From Chondrilla cf. caribensis (Eukaryota > Porifera > Demospongiae > Chondrillida > Chondrillidae), in assembly GCA_964020155.1 (NCBI GenBank), contig OZ026561.1:897001-961000 (forward strand): a stretch of 64,000 nt of DNA. Direction: 5' to 3'. Position numbers and translations under genes: made by a program. Under the pieces are notes generated by a model. That model did not search any database and was not told where the DNA came from. It saw only the letters and a program-made list of their open reading frames with translations. The number at the start of each line of letters is the position of its first letter. Position 1 is the stretch's first letter. Positions 55,535 to 64,000 of this stretch are shown here, piece after piece.

Positions 55535-58500
55535 TCCCATACATTAAAAATAATATTAAGCACCGTCAAATGTAGCTGGGGTTACGGGCCACCTATTGAG
55601 ATGGGAATTGTTTTACAAGTTCGTTCAAGTCAAAAACTAGGTCAGTCAAAATATCAAGTTGACATGCCCCCTCCTCCATGAGCTATGCAGAAAGGGCTTA
55701 GCATTTTCTCTCCTATGCACTTCCATACATAAAAAATATATTAAACACCTTCCAATGTAGGTGGAGTTACAGGCCACCTATTGAGATGATCTATGCAAAA
55801 AGGTGCTTTGCGTTTTCTCTCCAATACTCCTCCATACATTGAAAAAATATTAAGCACCTTCCAATGTAGCTGGAGTTACAGGCCACCTATTGAGATGGGA
55901 ATTATTTCAGAAGTTAGTTCATGTCCCCAACTAGGTCTGTCTGAAATATAAAGTTGACACGCCCCCTCCCCCATGAGCTATGCATAAAGGTGCTTAGGGT
56001 ATTCTCTCCTATACTCCTCCATACATTGAAAAAAATGTTAAGCCCCTTCCAATGTAGCTGGAGTTACAGGCCACCTATTGAGATGGGAATTATTTCACAA
56101 GTTAGTTCATGTCCCCAACTAGGTCTGTCTGAAATATTACGTTGACACGCCCCCTCTCCCCCATGAGTTATGCAAAAAGGTGCTTAGCATTTTCTCTCCA
56201 ATACTCCTCCATACAGTGAAAAAATGTTAAGCACCTTCCAATGTAGCTGGAGACTGGAGTTACGAGCCACCTATTGAGATGGGAATTGTTTCACAAGTTA
56301 GTTCAAGTCCACAGCTAGGTCTGCCTAAAATATCAAGTTGACACGCCCCCTCCCCCATGAGCTATGCAAAAAGGTGCTTAACATTATCTCTCCTATACTC
56401 CTCCATACATTGAAAAAAGTATTATGCACCTTCCAATGTAGCTGGAGTTACAGGCCACCTATTGAGATGGGAATTGTTTCACAAGTTAGTTCAAGTCCAC
56501 AGCTAGGTCTGCCTAAAATATCAAGTTGACATGCCCCCCCCCCCCCATGAGTTATGCAAAAAGGTGCTTTGCGTTTTCTCTCCTATACTCCTCCATACAT
56601 TGAAAAAGTATTGAGCACCTTCCAATGTAGGTGGAGTTACAGGCCACCTATTGAGATGGGAATTGTTTCAGAAGTTAGTTCATGTCACCAACTAGGTCTG
56701 CCTAAAGTATCAAGTTGACACGTCCCCTCCCCCATGAGCTATGTAAAAAGGTGCTTAACGTTTTCTCTCCTATACGTACTCCCCCATACATTGAAAAAAA
56801 TGTTAAGCACCTTCCAATGTAGGTGGAGTTACAGGCCACCTATTGAGATGGGAATTATTTCACAAGTTAGTTCATGTCCTCAACTAGGTCTGCCTAAAGT
56901 ATCAAGTTGACACGCCCCCTCCCCCATGAGCTATGTAGAAAGGTGCTTAACATTTTCTCTCCTATACTCCTCCATACATTGAAAAAAATGTTAAGCACCT
57001 TCGAATGTAGCTTGAGTTACAGGCCACCTATTGAGATGGGAATTGTTTCAGAAATTAGTTCACGTCCCCAGCTAGGTCTGCCTAAAATATCAAGTTGACA
57101 CGCCCCCTCCCCCATGAGCTATTCAAAAAGGTGCTTAACGTTATCTCTCCTATATGCCCCCATACATTGAAAAAAATATTATGCACCTTCCAATGTAGGT
57201 GGAGTTACAGGCCACCTATTGAGATGGGAATTGTTTCACAAATTAGTTCACGTCCCCAGCTAGGTCTGCCTAAAGTATCAAGTTGACACACCCCCTCCCC
57301 CATGAGCTATTCAAAAAGGTGCTTAACGTTATCTCTCCTATATGCCCCCATACATTGAAAAATATATTATGCACCTTCCAATGTAGGTGGAGTTACAGGC
57401 CACCTATTGAGATGGGAATTGTTTCACAAGTTAGTTCAAGTCCACAGCTAGGTCTGCCTAAAGTATCAAGTTGACACGCCCCCTCCCCCATGAGCTATGC
57501 AAAAAGGTGCTTAACATTTTCTCTCCTATACTCCTCCATACATTGAAAAAAATGTTACGCACCTTCCAATGTAGCTGGAGTTACAGGCCACCTATTGAGA
57601 TGGGAATTGTTTCACAAATTATTTCAAGTCCACAGCTAGGTCTGTCTAAAATATCACGTTGACACGCCCCCTCCCCCATGATCTATGCAAAAAGGTGCTT
57701 TGCGTTTTCTCTCCTATACTCCTCCATACATTGAAAAAATATTAAGCACCTTCCAATGTAGGTGGAGTTACAGGCCACCTATTGAGATGGGAATTATTTC
57801 ACAAGTTAGTTCATGTCACCAACTAGGTCTGTCTGAAATATAAAGTTGACATGCCCCCTCCCCCATGAGCTATGCAGAAAGGTGCTTAGCATTTTCTCTC
57901 CAATACTCCTCCATACAGTGAAAAAATGTTAAGCACCTTCCAATGTAGCTGGAGACTGGAGTTACGAGCCACCTATTGAGATGGGAATTGTTTCACAAGT
58001 TAGTTCAAGTCCACAGCTAGGTCTGCCTAAAATATCAAGTTGACACGCCCCCTCCCCCATGAGCTATTCAAAAAGGTGCTTAACATTATCTCTCCTATAC
58101 TCCCCCATACATTGAAAAAAGTATTATGCACCTTCCAATGTAGCTGGAGTTACAGGCCACCTATTGAGATGGGAATTGTTTCACAAGTTAGTTCAAGTCC
58201 ACCGCTAGGTCTGCCTAAAATATCACGTTGACATGCCCCCTCCCCCATGAGTTATGCAAAAAGGTGCTTTGCGTTTTCTCTCCTATACTCCTCCATACAT
58301 TGAAAAAGTATTGAGCACCTTCCAATGTAGGTGGAGTTACAGGCCACCTATTGAGATGGGAATTATTTCACAAGTTAGTTCATGTCCCCAACTAGGTCTG
58401 TCTGAAATATTACGTTGACACGCCCCCTCTCCCCCATGAGTTATGCAAAAAGGTGCTTAGCATTTTCTCTCCAATACTCCTCCATACAGTGAAAAAATGT

Positions 58501-61500
58501 TAAGCACCTTCCAATGTAGCTGGAGACTGGAGTTACGAGCCACCTATTGAGATGGGAATTGTTTCACAAGTTAGTTCAAGTCCACAGCTAGGTCTGCCTA
58601 AAATATCAAGTTGACACGCCCCCTCCCCCATGAGCTATGCAAAAAGGTGCTTAACATTATCTCTCCTATACTCCTCCATACATTGAAAAAAGTATTATGC
58701 ACCTTCCAATGTAGCTGGAGTTACAGGCCACCTATTGAGATGGGAATTGTTTCACAAGTTAGTTCAAGTCCACAGCTAGGTCTGCCTAAAATATCAAGTT
58801 GACATGCCCCCCCCCCCCATGAGTTATGCAAAAAGGTGCTTTGCGTTTTCTCTCCTATACTCCTCCATACATTGAAAAAGTATTGAGCACCTTCCAATGT
58901 AGGTGGAGTTACAGGCCACCTATTGAGATGGGAATTGTTTCAGAAGTTAGTTCATGTCACCAACTAGGTCTGCCTAAAGTATCAAGTTGACACGTCCCCT
59001 CCCCCATGAGCTATGTAAAAAGGTGCTTAACGTTTTCTCTCCTATACGTACTCCCCCATACATTGAAAAAAATGTTAAGCACCTTCCAATGTAGGTGGAG
59101 TTACAGGCCACCTATTGAGATGGGAATTATTTCACAAGTTAGTTCATGTCCTCAACTAGGTCTGCCTAAAGTATCAAGTTGACACGCCCCCTCCCCCATG
59201 AGCTATGTAGAAAGGTGCTTAACATTTTCTCTCCTATACTCCTCCATACATTGAAAAAAATGTTAAGCACCTTCGAATGTAGCTTGAGTTACAGGCCACC
59301 TATTGAGATGGGAATTGTTTCAGAAATTAGTTCACGTCCCCAGCTAGGTCTGCCTAAAATATCAAGTTGACACGCCCCCTCCCCCATGAGCTATTCAAAA
59401 AGGTGCTTAACGTTATCTCTCCTATATGCCCCCATACATTGAAAAAAATATTATGCACCTTCCAATGTAGGTGGAGTTACAGGCCACCTATTGAGATGGG
59501 AATTGTTTCACAAATTAGTTCACGTCCCCAGCTAGGTCTGCCTAAAGTATCAAGTTGACACGCCCCCTCCCCCATGAGCTATTCAAAAAGGTGCTTAACG
59601 TTATCTCTCCTATATGCCCCCATACATTGAAAAATATATTATGCACCTTCCAATGTAGGTGGAGTTACAGGCCACCTATTGAGATGGGAATTGTTTCACA
59701 AGTTAGTTCAAGTCCACAGCTAGGTCTGCCTAAAGTATCAAGTTGACACGCCCCCTCCCCCATGAGCTATGCAAAAAGGTGCTTAACATTTTCTCTCCTA
59801 TACTCCTCCATACATTGAAAAAAATGTTACGCACCTTCCAATGTAGCTGGAGTTACAGGCCACCTATTGAGATGGGAATTGTTTCACAAATTATTTCAAG
59901 TCCACAGCTAGGTCTGTCTAAAATATCACGTTGACACGCCCCCTCCCCCATGATCTATGCAAAAAGGTGCTTTGCGTTTTCTCTCCTATACTCCTCCATA
60001 CATTGAAAAAATATTAAGCACCTTCCAATGTAGGTGGAGTTACAGGCCACCTATTGAGATGGGAATTATTTCACAAGTTAGTTCATGTCACCAACTAGGT
60101 CTGTCTGAAATATAAAGTTGACATGCCCCCTCCCCCATGAGCTATGCAGAAAGGTGCTTAGCATTTTCTCTCCAATACTCCTCCATACAGTGAAAAAATG
60201 TTAAGCACCTTCCAATGTAGCTGGAGACTGGAGTTACGAGCCACCTATTGAGATGGGAATTGTTTCACAAGTTAGTTCAAGTCCACAGCTAGGTCTGCCT
60301 AAAATATCAAGTTGACACGCCCCCTCCCCCATGAGCTATTCAAAAAGGTGCTTAACATTATCTCTCCTATACTCCCCCATACATTGAAAAAAGTATTATG
60401 CACCTTCCAATGTAGCTGGAGTTACAGGCCACCTATTGAGATGGGAATTGTTTCACAAGTTAGTTCAAGTCCACCGCTAGGTCTGCCTAAAATATCACGT
60501 TGACATGCCCCCTCCCCCATGAGTTATGCAAAAAGGTGCTTTGCGTTTTCTCTCCTATACTCCTCCATACATTGAAAAAGTATTGAGCACCTTCCAATGT
60601 AGGTGGAGTTACAGGCCACCTATTGAGATGGGAATTGTTTCAGAAGTTAGTTCATGTCACCAACTAGGTCTGCCTAAAGTATCAAGTTGACACGCCCCCT
60701 CCCCCATGAGCTATGTAAAAAGGTGCTTAACGTTTTCTCTCCTATACGTACTCCCCCATACATTGAAAAAAATGTTAAGCACCTTCCAATGTAGGTGGAG
60801 TTACAGGCCACCTATTGAGATGGGAATTATTTCACAAGTTAGTTCATGTCCTCAACTAGGTCTGCCTAAAGTATCAAGTTGACACGCCCCCTCCCCCATG
60901 AGCTATGTAGAAAGGTGCTTAACATTTTCTCTCCTATACTCCTCCATACATTGAAAAAAATGTTAAGCACCTTCGAATGTAGCTTGAGTTACAGGCCACC
61001 TATTGAGATGGGAATTGTTTCAGAAATTAGTTCACGTCCCCAGCTAGGTCTGCCTAAAGTATCAAGTTGACACGCCCCCTCCCCCATGAGCTATTCAAAA
61101 AGGTGCTTAACGTTATCTCTCCTATATGCCCCCATACATTGAAAAAAATATTATGCACCTTCCAATGTAGGTGGAGTTACAGGCCACCTATTGAGATGGG
61201 AATTGTTTCAGAAGTTAGTTCACGTCCCCAGCTAGGTCTGCCTAAAGTATCAAGTTGACACGCCCCCTCCCCCATGAGCTATTCAAAAAGATGCTTAACG
61301 TTACCTCTCCTATATGCCCCCATACATTGAAAAAAATATTATGCACCTTCGAATGTAGCTGGAGTTACAGGCCACCTATTGAGATGGGAAATGTTTCACA
61401 AGTTAGTTCAAGTCCACAGCTAGGTCTGCCTAAAATATCACGTTGACATGCCCCCTCCCCCATGAGTTATGCAAAAAGGTGCTTTGCGTTTTCTCTCCTA

Positions 61501-63919
61501 TACTCCTCCATACATTGAAAAAGTATTGAGCACCTTCCAATGTAGGTGGAGTTACAGGCCACCTATTGAGATGGGAAATGTTTCACAAGTTAGTTCAAGT
61601 CCACAGCTAGGTCTGCCTAAAATATCACGTTGACACGCCCCCTCCCCCATGATCTATTCAAAAAAGTGCTTAACGTTTTCTCTCCTATACTCCCCCATAC
61701 ATTGAAAAAATATTATGCACCTTCCAATGTAGCTGGAGTTACAGGCCACCTATTGAGATGGGAATTGTTTCACAACTTAGTTCATGTCACCAACTAGGTC
61801 TGCCTAAAATATCAAGTTGACACGCCCCCTCCCCCATGAGCTATTCAAAAAGGTGCTTAACATTTTCTCTCCTATACTCCTCCATACATTGAAAAAAATG
61901 TTACGCACCTTCCAATGTAGCTGGAGTTACAGGCCACCTATTGAGATGGGAATTGTTTCACAAATTATTTCAAGTCCACAGCTAGGTCTGTCTAAAATAT
62001 CACGTTGACACGCCCCCTCCCCCATGATCTATGCAAAAAGGTGCTTTGCGTTTTCTCTCCTATACTCCTCCATACATTGAAAAAATATTAAGCACCTTCC
62101 AATGTAGGTGGAGTTACAGGCCACCTATTGAGATGGGAATTATTTCACAAGTTAGTTCATGTCACCAACTAGGTCTGTCTGAAATATAAAGTTGACATGC
62201 CCCCTCCCCCATGAGCTATGCATAAAGGTGCTTAGCATTTTCTCTCCAATACTCCTCCATACAGTGAAAAAATGTTAAGCACCTTCCAATGTAGCTGGAG
62301 ACTGGAGTTACGAGCCACCTATTGAGATGGGAATTGTTTCACAAGTTAGTTCAAGTCCACAGCTAGGTCTGCCTAAAATATCAAGTTGACACGCCCCCTC
62401 CCCCATGAGCTATGCAAAAAGGTGCTTAACATTATCTCTCCTATACTCCCCCATACATTGAAAAAAGTATTATGCACCTTCCAATGTAGCTGGAGTTACA
62501 GGCCACCTATTGAGATGGGAATTGTTTCACAAGTTAGTTCAAGTCCACCGCTAGGTCTGCCTAAAATATCACGTTGACATGCCCCCTCCCCCATGAGTTA
62601 TGCAAAAAGGTGCTTTGCGTTTTCTCTCCTATACTCCTCCATACATTGAAAAAGTATTGAGCACCTTCCAATGTAGCTGGAGTTACAGGCCACCTATTGA
62701 GATGGGAATTGTTTCAGAAGTTAGTTCATGTCACCAACTAGGTCTGCCTAAAGTATCAAGTTGACACGCCCCCTCCCCCATGAGCTATGTAAAAAGGTGC
62801 TTAACGTTTTCTCTCCTATACGTACTCCCCCATACGTACATTGAAAAAAATGTTAAGCACCTTCCAATGTAGGTGGAGTTACAGGCCACCTATTGAGATG
62901 GGAATTATTTCAGAAGTTAGTTCATGTCCCCAACTAGGTGTGCCTAAAATATCAAGTTGACACGCCCCCTCCCCCATGAGCTATTCAAAAAGGTGCTTAA
63001 CATTTTCTCTCCTATACTCCTCCATACATTGAAAAAATATTAAGCACCTTCCAATGTAGGTGGAGTTACAGGCCACCTATTGAGATGGGAATTGTTTCAG
63101 AAGTTAGTTCATGTCCCCAACTAGGTCTGCCTAAAGTATCAAGTTGACACGCCCCCTCCCCCATGAGCTATGTAAAAAGGTGCTTAACGTTTTCTCTCCT
63201 ATACGTACTCCCCCATACATTGAAAAAATATTAAGCACCTTCCAATGTAGGCGGAGTTGCAGGCCACCTATTGAGATGGGAATTATTTCAGAAGTTAGTT
63301 CATGTCCCCAACTAGGTCTGCCTAAAATATCAAGTTGACACGCCCCCTCCTCCATGATCTATGCAAAAAGGTGCTTAACATTTTCTCTCCTATACTCCCC
63401 CATACATTGAAAAAATATTAGGCACCTTCCAATGTAGGTGGAGTTACAGGCCACCTATTGAGATGGGAATTGTTTCAGAAGTTAGTTCATGTCCCCAACT
63501 AGGTCTGCCTAAAATATCAAGCTGACACGTCCCCTCCCCCATGTGCTATGCAAAAAGGTGCTTAGTGTTTTCTCTCCTATACTCTCCCATACATTGAAAA
63601 ATATTGAGCACCTTCCAATGTAGCTGGGGTTATGGGCCATCTATTGAGATGGGAATTGCTTCAGAAGTAAGTTCACATCTCCAGCTAGGTCTGTTGAAAA
63701 TATGAAGTTGACAAGCCCCCTCTCCCATGAGCTATGCAAAAAGGTTCTTAGCGTTTTCTCTCCTATACTCTCCCATACATTAAGCATCTCTGAATGTAGC
63801 TGGAGTTATGAACCACCTATTGAGATGGGAATTGCTTCACAAGTTAGTTCATCTCCCCAAGTTGCTATCGGTTTATCTAAAATATTTAGTTGACACACAC
63901 ACACACACACACACAAATT

Positions 63920-63971
<52 letters not shown>

Positions 63972-64000
63972 TGATACGTATATACAAAAAGGTGCTTAGC
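55535..64000. repeat. ~188-bp satellite array with ~2272-bp higher-order repeat
   Basis: About 44 monomers of ~188-193 bp run to the window end. Conserved blocks are GGAGTTACAGGCCACCTATT, GAGATGGGAATT, CTAGGTCTGCCTAAA and GACACGCCCCCTCCCCCATG. Monomers differ from each other, but equivalent monomers 2272 bases apart are nearly identical (for example 56907/59179, 57095/59367, 57283/59555, 57471/59743, 58040/60312). That defines a 12-monomer higher-order unit. A third unit is shortened: 59179 to 60879 is 1700 bases, then 59743 to 61817 is 2074. The left and right edges are more diverged monomers, and a (CA)n run at 63894-63969 interrupts the array. Centromeric or heterochromatic satellite is an inference. 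Confidence 0.92.

Noticed and set aside
55954..62577. Repeated 63-residue plus-strand frames, one per satellite monomer (type TRPLPHEL, WSYRPPIEMG)
   Set aside because: They begin at TTG rather than ATG, end at a TGA overlapping the next monomer, and follow the 188-bp unit exactly. They stay open because the young satellite copies are alike. No splice signals or known domain.
55535..64000. CRISPR-like direct repeats
   Set aside because: Units are contiguous ~188-bp satellite monomers without short repeat/unique spacer structure, in a genome with introns.

Overview
The window is nuclear DNA of an animal, most likely a marine invertebrate. A demosponge is my best guess, an inference from general texture: AT-rich spacers full of TACGTA/GTACAT words, many MITEs, and intron-dense metazoan genes. 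Nothing here is prokaryotic or viral. The genes were reconstructed by joining exons by eye with GT..AG junctions and matching phases. Three of the four main gene models (RNF14-like, ABCA and Ig/EGF copy 1) sum to an exact multiple of three over many exons; the fourth (SLC2A) does as well, over three exons.

Layout. (1) 1-16.5 kb: a tandem cluster of a secreted Ig/EGF gene. There is a terminal exon of a first copy, a complete second copy (3763-7253), and a third copy (12544-16318) with a 13-nt frameshifting deletion but extra EGF exons. The spacers are filled with a dispersed repeat family, foldback elements and MITEs. (2) 16.7-21.0 kb: a three-exon SLC2A-type sugar transporter on the plus strand. 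Its first intron holds a foldback transposon with perfect 146-bp terminal inverted repeats. (3) 21.0-23.5 kb: a spacer with telomere-like repeats and a small CpG-rich open frame. (4) 23.5-29.4 kb: an eight-exon RNF14-like RBR ubiquitin ligase on the plus strand, with three transposon insertions in its introns (pogo-like, a deleted hAT and a hAT MITE) and a fragment of a second hAT MITE. (5) 30.15-52.4 kb: a 43-exon full-length ABCA transporter on the minus strand (1861 codons before the stop), tail to tail with RNF14. Its introns carry many micro- and minisatellites. (6) 52.4-55.5 kb: a gene-poor spacer. (7) 55.5 kb to the end: a ~188-bp satellite with a ~2272-bp higher-order repeat, running off the window.

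The genes do not form a pathway. The cell-biological themes are a secreted immunoglobulin/EGF family, sugar transport, ubiquitin ligation and ABCA-type lipid transport. The most unusual pattern is in the introns: long (GT)n tracts lie on the sense strand close to 5' splice sites in both RNF14 (+) and ABCA (-). The dinucleotide polarity therefore flips with transcription direction. In four ABCA introns the splice donor GT is itself the first GT of the tract.
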